64,000 nucleotides of DNA, taken from positions 62,001 to 126,000 of the forward strand of contig NZ_CADIJW010000006.1 of the NCBI RefSeq assembly GCF_902859745.1, in the 5' to 3' direction. Source of the stretch: Achromobacter dolens (lineage in GTDB: Bacteria > Pseudomonadota > Gammaproteobacteria > Burkholderiales > Burkholderiaceae_B). Every line of letters begins with the position of its first letter. Positions within the stretch are counted from its first letter, which is position 1. A model generated the notes under the pieces. The model saw only the letters and a list, made by a program, of their open reading frames with translations, ran no database searches and was not told where the DNA came from. Below are positions 8,704-16,978 of this stretch, piece by piece. The translations under genes were made by a program, and so were the position numbers.

Positions 8704-8720
8704 TTGATTGATGAATCAGA
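8704..8720. promoter_or_regulatory. 17-bp motif, copy 1 (shared with 12305-12321)
   Basis: TTGATTGATGAATCAGA includes the inverted repeat TGATT-N4-AATCA. It lies 33 bases before the LysR start and upstream of the divergent dehydrogenase/BKACE genes. The identical 17-mer occurs in opposite orientation at 12305-12321, in the promoter region of the dehydratase and Bug genes. A second, looser inverted repeat (GATC...GATC) follows at about 8736-8752. Likely binding site for the local LysR or GntR protein. Confidence 0.6.
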
Positions 8721-8753
8721 TTTTTTGGATAGAATGATCGACGAATCGGATCA

Positions 8754-9683
8754 ATGAGCCAGGCGCTGGACGGCATGCAGATCAATCTTTCGATGCGCGA
8801 CATCGACACCACCCTGGTGCTGGGCCGCACCCTCAACTTCCGCCAGGCGGCGGTGCAACTGCACCTGTCGCAATCGGCGCTGTCGACGCAGATCCAGCGC
8901 ATCGAGGACGCGCTGGGCGTGCGGCTGTTCGGCCGCACCACCCGCACCGTGCGGCTGACGGCGGCGGGCGAGGTCTTCATGCAGCAGGCCGCCGCGCTGC
9001 AGGTCGCCTTTCGCGACGCGATCGCCGCGGTCAGCGGCATCGCCAGCGCCGAGCATGGCCAGGTGTCGGTGGCGGCGCTGCCGTCGCTGGCCGCGCGCCT
9101 GTTGCCGCGGGTGTTGATGGCCTACCGCCAGGCGCATCCGCAGGTGGCGCTGAAGGTGCGCGACACGCTGTCGGGGCCAGCCTTCGACCTGGTGCGCGCC
9201 GGCGACGTGGACTTCGCGCTGACCGCCGCCGATCCGCAGCACGCCGACCTGCATTACCAGCCCTTGATGTCCGACAGTTTCCTGCTGCTGATCCCCGAGG
9301 GGCATGCGCTGGCGCGCGCCCGGGGGCCGCTGCGCTGGGCCGACACGGCCAGCGCAGCGCACGTGTCGATGGTGCACCCGAGCAGCGTGCGCCAGTACAC
9401 CGAATGGGCCTTCCTGCAGAACCGCATCCGCTTCACGCCGGCCTTCGAGGCCGAGCACCTGACCACCATCGTGGCCATGGTGGAGTGCGGTTTCGGGGTG
9501 GCGGCGCTGCCCGAGATCGCGGCGGGCGCGGTGGCGCAGAACGGCATCGTGCAGCGGCCGCTGATCGGTCCGGTGGCCGAGCGCTCGATCGGGCTGGTGA
9601 CGGCGCGCAACCGCAGCCTGCCGCCGGCGGCCGCGGCGCTGGTGGCGACGCTGCGGCAGTATCTGGCTGAAGAGGCGCGGTGA
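8754..9683 (+). CDS. LysR-family transcriptional regulator
   Basis: This 309-residue regulator has an N-terminal winged helix-turn-helix ('GRTLNFRQAAVQLHLSQSALSTQIQRIEDALGVRLF', about residues 23-58) and a two-lobed co-inducer-binding domain from about residue 95. It diverges from the dehydrogenase/BKACE operon, the usual arrangement for a LysR protein and its target. No clear ribosome site precedes ATG 8754, and Met8 (8775) or Met14 (8793) could be the real start. The ligand is presumably an intermediate of the neighbouring pathway. Confidence 0.85.
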   Translation: MSQALDGMQINLSMRDIDTTLVLGRTLNFRQAAVQLHLSQSALSTQIQRIEDALGVRLFGRTTRTVRLTAAGEVFMQQAAALQVAFRDAIAAVSGIASAEHGQVSVAALPSLAARLLPRVLMAYRQAHPQVALKVRDTLSGPAFDLVRAGDVDFALTAADPQHADLHYQPLMSDSFLLLIPEGHALARARGPLRWADTASAAHVSMVHPSSVRQYTEWAFLQNRIRFTPAFEAEHLTTIVAMVECGFGVAALPEIAAGAVAQNGIVQRPLIGPVAERSIGLVTARNRSLPPAAAALVATLRQYLAEEAR

Positions 9684-9702
9684 GGTCGCGGCGGGTATGG
9701 TG

Positions 9703-10386
9703 TCAGGCGCCGCGGCGCGCCTGTTCCGACGCCAGGTAGGCGTCGCGCGAGGGCAGCAGGTGCTCGCGGCACAGCGCCATCAGCGCGGCGCGGTCGCCGT
9801 CGCGCAGGGCGTGGATCATGGCCCAGTGTTCCTGGCGGGCGCGTTCGCGGTAATTGGCGGCCGCCAGCGAGCCGAAGCGGATCGGGTGGGTGCGGCGCGC
9901 GTATTCCTCGATGGCCTGGCCCAGCACGGCGTTATCCAGCAGCCCGAACAACTCGCGGTGAAAGCGCTGGTTGCTGCGGAACACGCGGCGCGCGTCGCCA
10001 TCGGCCACGGCGGCGTCGTGCTCGCGCTGCACCGCCGTCAACGCCGCCAGCCGCGCGGGCGGCACCGGCAGCGGCATCAGGCTGGCGGCATGCACTTCCA
10101 GCACTTCGCGCAGCGCATACAGCTCCATCACCTCGCGCGCCGAGAAAGCCCGCACCACCGCGCCGACGTTGCGCTTGCGCTCGACCACCCCCAGCAGCTC
10201 CAGCTCCACCAGCACCTGGCGCACCGCGTGGCGCTTCATGTCGAAGCGCGCCATCAGCTCGTCCTCGGTCAGCCGCTCGCGCGGATGCAGCCGGCCGAAG
10301 ACGATGTCTTCCTCCAGCGCGGCGACCGCCGCGGCCAGGGCGTCGGGCGCTTGGGGTTCGAGGGCGGCGGGGCTGATGGCGTTCAT
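9703..10386 (-). CDS. GntR-family regulator, FadR/FCD type
   Basis: This 227-residue repressor-type protein has an N-terminal winged helix ('RERLTEDELMARFDMKRHAVRQVLVELELLGVVER', about residues 35-70) and an all-helical FCD ligand domain. The metal-site histidines are visible in 'FRSNQRFHRELF' and later 'ARQEHWAMIHAL'. It lies 17 bases downstream of the dehydratase gene on the same strand, so it is probably co-transcribed and controls that gene and the divergent Bug gene. The start at 10386 is the only methionine ahead of the domain; the ribosome site is weak. Its 3' end is 19 bases from the convergent LysR gene. Confidence 0.83.
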   Translation of the reverse strand: MNAISPAALEPQAPDALAAAVAALEEDIVFGRLHPRERLTEDELMARFDMKRHAVRQVLVELELLGVVERKRNVGAVVRAFSAREVMELYALREVLEVHAASLMPLPVPPARLAALTAVQREHDAAVADGDARRVFRSNQRFHRELFGLLDNAVLGQAIEEYARRTHPIRFGSLAAANYRERARQEHWAMIHALRDGDRAALMALCREHLLPSRDAYLASEQARRGA

Positions 10387-10403
10387 GGGCGAGAGGAAAA
10401 GCG

Positions 10404-12179
10404 TTATTGCTTGGGCACGGTGTCGCGGGTGGCGCCGGCGCGCAGGAAGTCGAAGTCCACGCCCTGGTCGGCCTGCGTCACGGTCTGCAGGAACAGCTTG
10501 CGGTAGCCGCGCTCGGCCGCCGGACGCTCGACCGGGCCGGCCGCCATGCGGCGCGCCAGCTCGGCATCCTCGACCAGTAGGGCGATTTCGCGCCGCGCCA
10601 CCGACAGGCGGATCCGGTCGCCATTTTGCACGTAGGCGAGCGGTCCGCCAATCGCGGCCTCCGGGGTGACGTGCAGCACGATGGTGCCGGCCGCCGTGCC
10701 GCTCATGCGGCCGTCGGATATCCGCACCATGTCCTTGACGCCGGCGCGCGCCAGCTTCTTGGGGATCGGCATGTAGCCGGCCTCGGGCATGCCGGGCGCG
10801 CCGGTGGGGCCGATGCGCTTGAGCACCAGCACGTCGTCGGCGGTCACGTCGAGCGCCTCGTCGTCGATGCGGCGGGCCATGTCCTCGGCGTCCTCGAACA
10901 CCACGGCGCGGCCTTCGTGCTCCATCAGCTCGGGATTGGCGGCCGACTGCTTGATGATGGCGCCGCCGGGTGCCAGGTTGCCGCGCAGCACGGCCAGGCC
11001 ACCTACCGGATAGATCGGCGCGGCGACGCTGCGGATCACGTCCTGCTCGAACGGCGCGGGGGCGTCGCCCAGTTCCTCGCCCAGGGTGCGGCCCGACACC
11101 GTCAGCGCGTCCAGGTGCAGCAGCGGGCGCAGTTCGCGCAGCAGCGCCAGCATGCCGCCAGCGTGGTGGAAGTCTTCCATGTAGTGCTGGCCGGAGGGCT
11201 TGAGGTCCACCAGCACGGGCGTCTCGCGGCTCATGCGGTCGAGCCCGGCCAGGTCGATATTGATGCCCAGGCGGCCGGCGATGGCGGTCAGGTGCACGAT
11301 GCCGTTGGTCGAGCCGCCGATGGCCAGCAGCACGCGCAGCGCGTTCTCGATGGACTTGCCGGTGATGATGCGGTCGGGCGTCAGGCGCGCGGCCGCCATG
11401 GCGACGGCGGTGGCGCCGGTGCGCTCGGCCACGCGCACGCGGTCGGCGGTGACGGCCGGGGCGGACGCGCCGCCGGACACCATCATGCCCATCGCCTCGG
11501 TCAGGCAGGCCATGGTGCTGGCGGTGCCCATCACCGAACAGGTGCCGACGCTGGCCACCAACTGGTTGTTGACGTCGGCGATCTCGGGCGCGTCGATCTC
11601 CTCGGCGCGGTAGCGGCCCCAGTAGCGGCGGCAGTCGGTGCAGGCGCCGACCCGTTCGCCGCGGTGCGAGCCGGTCAGCATCGAGCCGGTCACCAACTGG
11701 ATCGCGGGCACGCCGGCGGACGAAGCGCCCATCAACTGCGCCGGCACGGTCTTGTCGCAACCGCCGATCAGCACCACCGCGTCCATCGGCTGGGCGCGGA
11801 TCATTTCCTCCGTGTCCATCGACATGAGGTTGCGCAGGTACATGCTGGTGGGCTGCGAGAAGCTCTCGTGCACCGAGATGGTGGGGAAGTCCATCGGCAG
11901 GCCGCCGGCCAGCATCACGCCGCGCTTGACCGCCTCGATCAGTTGCGGCGCGTTGCCGTGGCACGGGTTGTAGCTGCTGCCGGTGTTGACGATGCCGATG
12001 ATGGGACGCGCCAGCGCGTCGTCGGACAGGCCGGCGCCCTTGATGAAGGCCTTGCGCAGGAACAGCGAAAAGCCGGTGTCGCCGTAGTTGGTCAGCCCGC
12101 GCGCCACGCCGGTGCTGCGCGCGCCGTCGCTGTCGAAGGGGCCCTTGGCGGGCTTGCCGCCCTTGGTCTCGTCCGTCAT
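10404..12179 (-). CDS. IlvD/Edd-family dehydratase, pentonate (L-arabinonate)-type
   Basis: This is a 591-residue iron-sulfur dehydratase that removes water from a sugar acid to give a 2-keto-3-deoxy acid. Cysteines C73 ('NPCHG'), C141 ('GGCDKT') and C214 ('GTCSVMG') have the 68- and 73-residue spacing that I recall for the [2Fe-2S] L-arabinonate dehydratase of Rhizobium. 'DALTVSGRTLGEE', 'AVLRGNLAPGGA' and 'DMVRISDGRMSGTAAGTIVLH' are strong family segments. The start at 12179 has GGGAAG five bases upstream. Dihydroxy-acid dehydratase IlvD proper is less likely, given the company of a GntR regulator and a Bug binding protein. Substrate is unproven. Confidence 0.82.
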   Translation of the reverse strand: MTDETKGGKPAKGPFDSDGARSTGVARGLTNYGDTGFSLFLRKAFIKGAGLSDDALARPIIGIVNTGSSYNPCHGNAPQLIEAVKRGVMLAGGLPMDFPTISVHESFSQPTSMYLRNLMSMDTEEMIRAQPMDAVVLIGGCDKTVPAQLMGASSAGVPAIQLVTGSMLTGSHRGERVGACTDCRRYWGRYRAEEIDAPEIADVNNQLVASVGTCSVMGTASTMACLTEAMGMMVSGGASAPAVTADRVRVAERTGATAVAMAAARLTPDRIITGKSIENALRVLLAIGGSTNGIVHLTAIAGRLGINIDLAGLDRMSRETPVLVDLKPSGQHYMEDFHHAGGMLALLRELRPLLHLDALTVSGRTLGEELGDAPAPFEQDVIRSVAAPIYPVGGLAVLRGNLAPGGAIIKQSAANPELMEHEGRAVVFEDAEDMARRIDDEALDVTADDVLVLKRIGPTGAPGMPEAGYMPIPKKLARAGVKDMVRISDGRMSGTAAGTIVLHVTPEAAIGGPLAYVQNGDRIRLSVARREIALLVEDAELARRMAAGPVERPAAERGYRKLFLQTVTQADQGVDFDFLRAGATRDTVPKQ

Positions 12180-12304
12180 TTTTCTTCCCGATAATATTAT
12201 TGATAATCCAGGGCTGCGATCATATCCACCCTTGGAAATGCCAGGCAAGCGTTTTTCATCGGAATTTTTATTGATCTAATAAAAAGATCAGTCGATAGAA
12301 AAAT

Positions 12305-12321
12305 TCTGATTCATCAATCAA
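12305..12321. promoter_or_regulatory. 17-bp motif, copy 2 (inverted)
   Basis: TCTGATTCATCAATCAA is the exact reverse complement of 8704-8720. It lies in the 220-base gap between the dehydratase start and the divergent Bug gene. Nearby, GATCTAATAAAAAGATC (about 12273-12289) is another inverted repeat. Together they mark this gap as a regulator-bound bidirectional promoter. Confidence 0.6.
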
Positions 12322-12399
12322 GATTGGCCTCCTACACTGGCGCCGTTGACGAGCCGGGCGTCCGTTCCATTCCTATACCCATCCCGGCAGGAGACCTAC

Positions 12400-13395
12400 A
12401 TGTCAGACCTGCGTCTGCGGCCCCGCCGCGCCTTGCTGCTTTCCCTGTTGGCCTTGTGTACCGGGGCCGCGGCGCCCGCCGTGGCCGCCGACGCCTATCC
12501 CGACAAGCCCATCCGCCTGATCGTGCCGTACCCGCCCGGGGGCGCCACCGACGTGATCGGCCGCGTGCTGGCGCAGGAACTGACCGGCGCGCTGGGCCAG
12601 TCGGTGATCGTCGAGAACCGCGCCGGCGCCGCCGGCAACATCGGCGCCGACCAGGTCGCCAAGGCCCAGCCCGACGGCTACACGCTGCTGATGGGCGCGC
12701 TCACCAGCCATTCGATCAACGCGGCGCTGTACCGCGGCCGCGTCACCTACGACGTGGAAAAGAGCTTCGCGCCGGTGTCCATCGTCGGCACCGTGCCGCT
12801 GGTGTTCGTGGTCAACCCGTCGGTGCAGGCCAATGACCTGAAGCAACTGATCGCGCTGGCCAAGGCGCGTCCGGGCTACGTCACCATGGCGTCGGCGGGC
12901 AACGGCTCGCCGCAGCACCTGGCCGGCGAAATGTTCAAGCGCACCGCCGGCGTGGATATCCTGCACGTGCCCTACAAGGGCAGCGGCCCGGCCATGACCG
13001 ATCTGATGGGCGGCCAGGTGCTCAGCATGATCGAGACCGTGCCGGCCTCGCAGGCCAGCATCAAGGCCGGCAAGCTGCGCGCGCTGGCGGTGACCTCGGC
13101 GCAACGCGTCGAGGCGCTGCCGGACGTGCCGACCGCGGCCGAGGCCGGCCTGCCGGGCTTCGAGGTCAGCTCCATGTTCGGCATCGTGGCGCCGGCCGGC
13201 ACGCCGGCGCCGGTGATCGACCGTCTGAACGGCGAGCTCAAGAAGATCCTGGCCAAGCCGACGGTCAAGGCGTCGCTGCTGAACCAGGGCGCCATCGCCG
13301 AGTGGACCACGCCCGCCGATGCCGGCGCCCGCGTGTCCGCCGAACTGGCGCGCTGGACCAAGGTCATCGACGAAGCCGGGGTCAAGCCGGAATAA
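12400..13395 (+). CDS. Bug-family (tripartite tricarboxylate) solute-binding protein
   Basis: This is a 331-residue periplasmic binding protein with a Sec signal peptide ('RALLLSLLALCTGAAAPAVAA', cut after about residue 30). The Bug signature follows: 'YPDKPIRLIVPYPPGGATDVIGR' near the mature N-terminus and 'GQSVIVENRAGAAGNIG'. Bug proteins bind small carboxylates or amides and normally hand them to TctA/TctB, neither of which is in this window. Start 12400 has CAGGAG 7 bases upstream. It diverges from the sugar-acid dehydratase gene, so its ligand may be that sugar acid. Confidence 0.88.
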   Translation: MSDLRLRPRRALLLSLLALCTGAAAPAVAADAYPDKPIRLIVPYPPGGATDVIGRVLAQELTGALGQSVIVENRAGAAGNIGADQVAKAQPDGYTLLMGALTSHSINAALYRGRVTYDVEKSFAPVSIVGTVPLVFVVNPSVQANDLKQLIALAKARPGYVTMASAGNGSPQHLAGEMFKRTAGVDILHVPYKGSGPAMTDLMGGQVLSMIETVPASQASIKAGKLRALAVTSAQRVEALPDVPTAAEAGLPGFEVSSMFGIVAPAGTPAPVIDRLNGELKKILAKPTVKASLLNQGAIAEWTTPADAGARVSAELARWTKVIDEAGVKPE

Positions 13396-13698
13396 GCGAT
13401 ATGGACAAGGGGGACATATGTCCCCCCTTGTTGCTTCTTTTACGCCACGCGCAGGAAATAGTCACAAATTTTCGACGATATTGTTTGCATGCTGCGCCGC
13501 CGTATGCGCAACGCTTGCCAAGCCTGCCTTTCTCGCGCGAAACGGGCGTAGCGCCGCATGAGGGCAGGGGAAGACAGTTGCCAAGCCAGTTGAAATAATC
13601 CGCAATACAGCGCGAACGCCGTTCCGGCGGGTGGTTGACCCCGAACTGACTAGGCCGTATGTTTCACGCAGGCCTTCCTGGGATGGCGGGGGACACCA
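13396..13698. other. Gene-free stretch before rpfR
   Basis: This 303-base gap holds the terminator at 13405-13440 and the 5' region of rpfR. I see no open frame with coding character, no RNA gene and no recognisable riboswitch. A purine-rich GGGGGA before the rpfR start is the only clear signal. Confidence 0.5.
13405..13440 (+). terminator. Intrinsic terminator of the Bug gene
   Basis: A stem of ACAAGGGGGACA paired with TGTCCCCCCTTGT (13405-13431, one extra C) is centred on an ACATATGT turn and followed by TGCTTCTTTT. It lies 10 bases after the Bug stop codon and fits a rho-independent terminator. Confidence 0.7.
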
Positions 13699-15696
13699 AT
13701 GACTGAGACTCAGGACGAAAAATCGATCCTGTACCTGCATTTCGGTACGTCCAGCCCCTATTGGCGGTTGGCGGCCGACAGCAACGCGATCGAACTGGCC
13801 GCCGTCAAAGGCGCAACCAACATTGCATTGGCGCTGCAGCCCGAGCAGGCGCAGGCCATTCGCGCCCTGACCGGCATCACCGCCAGCCTGCGCATCGACA
13901 TCGTCCTGTACGGCGATCCCATCCAGTTGCGGCTGGTCGGCCGCAAGATCAATCCCACCGAATGGGCCGGCACGGCGTCGGCGCACACTGACACCGATTC
14001 GGTCGCGCGCGACCTGGTCGAAGGCCTGTCGTTCGCCGAGACCGTGGTGTCCGAGGCCAACTCGGTCATCGTCATCGTCGACCAGCACGGCCGCGTGCAA
14101 CGCTTCAACAAGGTCAGCGAGGAATACACCGGCAAACGCGAGCAGGACATCGTCGGGCGCAGCGTGTTCGAGATGTTCATGACGCGCGAAGAGGCCGCGG
14201 CCTCGCGCCGCAACATCGCCGAGTTCTACAAGCGCGGACAGTCGTACGAGGTCGAGCGCCTGATCAACACGGTCAAGGGCCCGCGGCTGTTCCTGTTCCG
14301 CAACAAGTTCGTCACCAGCGGCAGCGGCGAGAAGCGTGTCTACCTGATCTGCTCGGGCACCGACATCACCGAGGAACGCCAGGCGCAGGAACGCCTGCGG
14401 GTGCTGGCCAACACCGACGTGCTGACCAACCTGCCCAACCGCCACGCCATCACCACCCGCCTGAAAGCGGCGCTGGCCGAAGGCGAGGGCGCCAGCGGCG
14501 GCGTGCTGTTCCTGGACCTGGACAATTTCAAGCGCATCAACGACCACTACGGCCACGGCTTCGGCGACCGCCTGCTCAAGTCGGTGGCGGTGGCGATCTC
14601 CAGTTGCCTGTCGCCCGGCCAGACGCTGGCGCGGCTGGGCGGCGACGAATTCCTGGTGCTGCAGGAAGGCGCCGAGGCCTGGCACCTGGAGGCCACCGCC
14701 GCGCGCATCATCGAGCGCCTGCGCGAGCCATTCCGCCAGGAGCTGATCGAGGTCTACACAAGCTGCTCCATCGGCATCGCCATGTACCCCGAGCACGGCG
14801 ACGACCTCGACAGCGTGGTGCGCAGCGCCGACATCGCCATGTACGTGGCCAAGGAAGCCGGGCGCCATACCTACCGTGTGTTCCAGCCCGAGATGGACCG
14901 GCGCAACGCCGACTATGTTTGGCTCGACACCAACCTGCGCAAGGCGCTGGCCGAAGGCCACTTGATGCTGTACTACCAGCCCAAGCTCACCGGCCGCGGC
15001 GGCGAGATTGATGGCGTCGAGGCGCTGCTGCGCTGGCGCTCGCCCGAACGCGGGATGATCTGCCCCAGCGTTTTCATTCCTTATGCGGAGGAATCCGGTC
15101 TGATCTCGCAACTGGGCGTGTGGGTGATGCGCGAAGCGGCGCGCCAGGCCGCGGCCTGGAAGCGCGAGGGCCTGGACCTGCGGGTCGCCATCAACATGTC
15201 GGCGCGGCAACTGGACGACAAGGGCGTGGTCAGCGAATTCATGCGCGCGGTCAACGATGCCGGCCTCGATCCCTGCCTGCTCGACATTGAACTCACCGAA
15301 AGCTGCCTGATCGAGGACGAGGTCGCCGCGATCGAGCTGATGAAGCAGTTCCGCCAGTTGGGCGCGTGCGTGCACCTGGACGACTTCGGCACGGGCTATT
15401 CGTCACTGTCGCAACTGGCCCGCATTCCGCTGGACGCGATCAAGCTGGATGCCAGCTTCGTGCGCGGCGTCAACGAGAACCCGGTGTCGCAGGCGCTGGC
15501 GCGGGCCATCGTCGCGGTGGCCCGCACGCTCGAGCTGAAGGTGATCGCCGAGGGCGTCGAGACCCAGGAGGAAACCGCCTTCCTGGATACGCTGGGGGTG
15601 GACGCCAAGCAGGGCTACCTGTATGCCAAGCCCATGCCGGCTGCCGAGCTGACCACCTGGCTGGCGCAGCGGCGCCGGCTGCATCTGATTGCCTGA
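13699..15696 (+). CDS. rpfR: RpfR-type PAS-GGDEF-EAL receptor/phosphodiesterase (PdeR/Gmr family)
   Basis: This 665-residue cytoplasmic c-di-GMP enzyme is predicted to bind cis-2-unsaturated fatty-acid signals and then degrade c-di-GMP. Residues 1-95 match the N-terminal domain found in E. coli PdeR (YciR/Gmr) and Burkholderia RpfR that contacts RpfF ('YLHFGTSSPYWRLAADSNAI'). PAS is at about 112-225. GGDEF is at 314-318, intact and without an RxxD inhibitory site before it. The EAL domain has E441-A-L, DDFGTGYSSL at 561-570, KLD at 582-584 and AEGVE at 617-621, so phosphodiesterase activity looks intact. A DSF synthase gene (rpfF) lies tail to tail 21 bases away, as in Burkholderia and Cronobacter; this decides the name over plain pdeR. 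Confidence 0.9.
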   Translation: MTETQDEKSILYLHFGTSSPYWRLAADSNAIELAAVKGATNIALALQPEQAQAIRALTGITASLRIDIVLYGDPIQLRLVGRKINPTEWAGTASAHTDTDSVARDLVEGLSFAETVVSEANSVIVIVDQHGRVQRFNKVSEEYTGKREQDIVGRSVFEMFMTREEAAASRRNIAEFYKRGQSYEVERLINTVKGPRLFLFRNKFVTSGSGEKRVYLICSGTDITEERQAQERLRVLANTDVLTNLPNRHAITTRLKAALAEGEGASGGVLFLDLDNFKRINDHYGHGFGDRLLKSVAVAISSCLSPGQTLARLGGDEFLVLQEGAEAWHLEATAARIIERLREPFRQELIEVYTSCSIGIAMYPEHGDDLDSVVRSADIAMYVAKEAGRHTYRVFQPEMDRRNADYVWLDTNLRKALAEGHLMLYYQPKLTGRGGEIDGVEALLRWRSPERGMICPSVFIPYAEESGLISQLGVWVMREAARQAAAWKREGLDLRVAINMSARQLDDKGVVSEFMRAVNDAGLDPCLLDIELTESCLIEDEVAAIELMKQFRQLGACVHLDDFGTGYSSLSQLARIPLDAIKLDASFVRGVNENPVSQALARAIVAVARTLELKVIAEGVETQEETAFLDTLGVDAKQGYLYAKPMPAAELTTWLAQRRRLHLIA

Positions 15697-15717
15697 CGCG
15701 GCCGGCGCGCGCCGACC

Positions 15718-16602
15718 TCAATGCATGGTGGCGTCGATCAGGCCATCGGGGCCCGCGGGTGACCGACGGTTCTGCGCCATCACCAGCCGTTCCATGTAGG
15801 CGCGGTCCTTCGGATCGATCGAGAAGGCGGCGTCGACCCAGTCCTCGGTGATATCCATCAGTTCCGAGCGCGTCAGTTGCAGCACACGCTGGCGCGCCCG
15901 CAACATGGCGCGCATGCCGTTGAGCTTGGGCCGCATCACGTCGATGAAGGTGCGGGTGGCCTTGTAGGCGTCGCCCGGCTCGAACAGCACGTCCACCAGG
16001 CCGCGCGCCTGGAACCATTCGGCGGTGTGCGATTCGCCGCTGCCGATCAATTCCTCGGCCAGCTTCATGCCCGAGCGCCGCGCCACCAGCGAATAGCCGC
16101 CCATGCCCGGGAACAGGTTGAAGGCCATTTCGGGGAAGCCCATGCGGGCGTTGTTCTGCGCCAGCACGAAGTGGTGCGCCAGCGCCGCCTCGAAGCCGCC
16201 GCCCAGCGCGGTGCCCTCGATCATGGCCAGCGATACGGCGCCGGTGTCGAAGCCGCGGGTGGCGGCATGCACGCAATCGACGCAGGCGCGGGCGTAGGCG
16301 CGCAGCGCCTCGCGGCGGCCCGTGCGGATGGCCTCGGCGAAAAAGTTGAGGTCGCCGCCGACGTTGTAGATCTGCGGCACCAGCGAGCCCGTGACCCAGA
16401 AATCGATGGGCAGGCCGGAGTCCCTGGCGGCGCGCGCCAGGGTCATGATTTCGTCGATCAGTTCGTGATTGAAGCAGGGGCGCGGCTGGGCGCGCAGCAT
16501 CATCCACATGACACGTCGTCCTTCCTCATAGAACGCGGAGACTTGCTTCAAAGTGCCTGCGGCGGTAAAGGGATGGCAGTCCGGATGAATGAGTTGATTC
16601 AT
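15718..16602 (-). CDS. rpfF: RpfF, diffusible signal factor (DSF/BDSF) synthase
   Basis: This is a 294-residue crotonase-fold enzyme that dehydrates a 3-hydroxyacyl-ACP and releases a cis-2-unsaturated fatty acid as a cell-cell signal. Both catalytic glutamates are present: E138 in 'GGGFEAAL' and E158 in 'MGFPEMAF', equivalent to E141/E161 of Xanthomonas RpfF. Other family segments are 'YNVGGDLNFF', 'FNLFPGMGGYS' and the C-terminal 'ELMDITEDWVDAAF' and 'MERLVMAQNRRS'. Ordinary enoyl-CoA hydratases lack this C-terminal end. It converges on rpfR with a 21-base gap. Burkholderia-like gene order suggests the product is cis-2-dodecenoic acid (BDSF), but chain length is inference. No rpfC/rpfG genes are present here. 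Confidence 0.9.
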   Translation of the reverse strand: MNQLIHPDCHPFTAAGTLKQVSAFYEEGRRVMWMMLRAQPRPCFNHELIDEIMTLARAARDSGLPIDFWVTGSLVPQIYNVGGDLNFFAEAIRTGRREALRAYARACVDCVHAATRGFDTGAVSLAMIEGTALGGGFEAALAHHFVLAQNNARMGFPEMAFNLFPGMGGYSLVARRSGMKLAEELIGSGESHTAEWFQARGLVDVLFEPGDAYKATRTFIDVMRPKLNGMRAMLRARQRVLQLTRSELMDITEDWVDAAFSIDPKDRAYMERLVMAQNRRSPAGPDGLIDATMH

Positions 16603-16706
16603 TTGCTTTCGTCCAATCGATCAAGGTGAGTCGGAGTACTGCGGGGCCAGCCTAATACAGCCGGCGCCCCGTTCCGCTCATGCAAACCTCGTCCGACCGG
16701 CCAGAG

Positions 16707-16859
16707 TTATCCGTAGGGCAAACATCGGAGTGATTGTTGGAAAAACACGTTGATGATGATGTCGCCGTCGTCCGCCTGGATGACGCGCGCCTCGCCGGGT
16801 TGGATGAGGACCGTCGCAAATTCGCGAGGGTTGGCGCGGTCGCCGCCGGCGCGCCGGAC
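16707..16859 (-). pseudogene. Possible remnant of a protein-coding gene
   Basis: On the minus strand, a frame open from just after a TGA (16860-16862) to a TAA (16707-16709) reads as ordinary protein: '...RANPREFATVLIQPGEA' then 'RVIQADDGDIIINVFFQQ'. Amino-acid composition is balanced and codon third positions are mostly G/C, as in neighbouring real genes. No ATG, GTG or TTG precedes the body. It looks like the C-terminal 50 codons of a decayed gene, or a gene whose frame is broken near 16860. I do not recognise the family. Confidence 0.3.
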
Positions 16860-16978
16860 TCATGCAAATGGCGGGGGCGACGGCGCGGGGGCGGGGCGCC
16901 GGCGGCCCGGCCGGGCCGGGTCGTTGTGACACAGCAACATCCGCCGCGGCTTTGCGGGCAATGAGAACAATCTCATAT

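Noticed and set aside
9703-11964. Apparent fusion of a long frame with the GntR protein
   Set aside because: The upstream part is the wrong frame of the dehydratase gene; the GntR gene starts at 10386.
13441-13698. Possible c-di-GMP riboswitch before rpfR
   Set aside because: I looked for the conserved GEMM-type core and tetraloop receptor pattern and did not find it.
16734-16964. Plus-strand 76-codon frame in the rpfF-receptor gap
   Set aside because: It lacks a ribosome site and reads as the complement of the coding-like minus-strand fragment.
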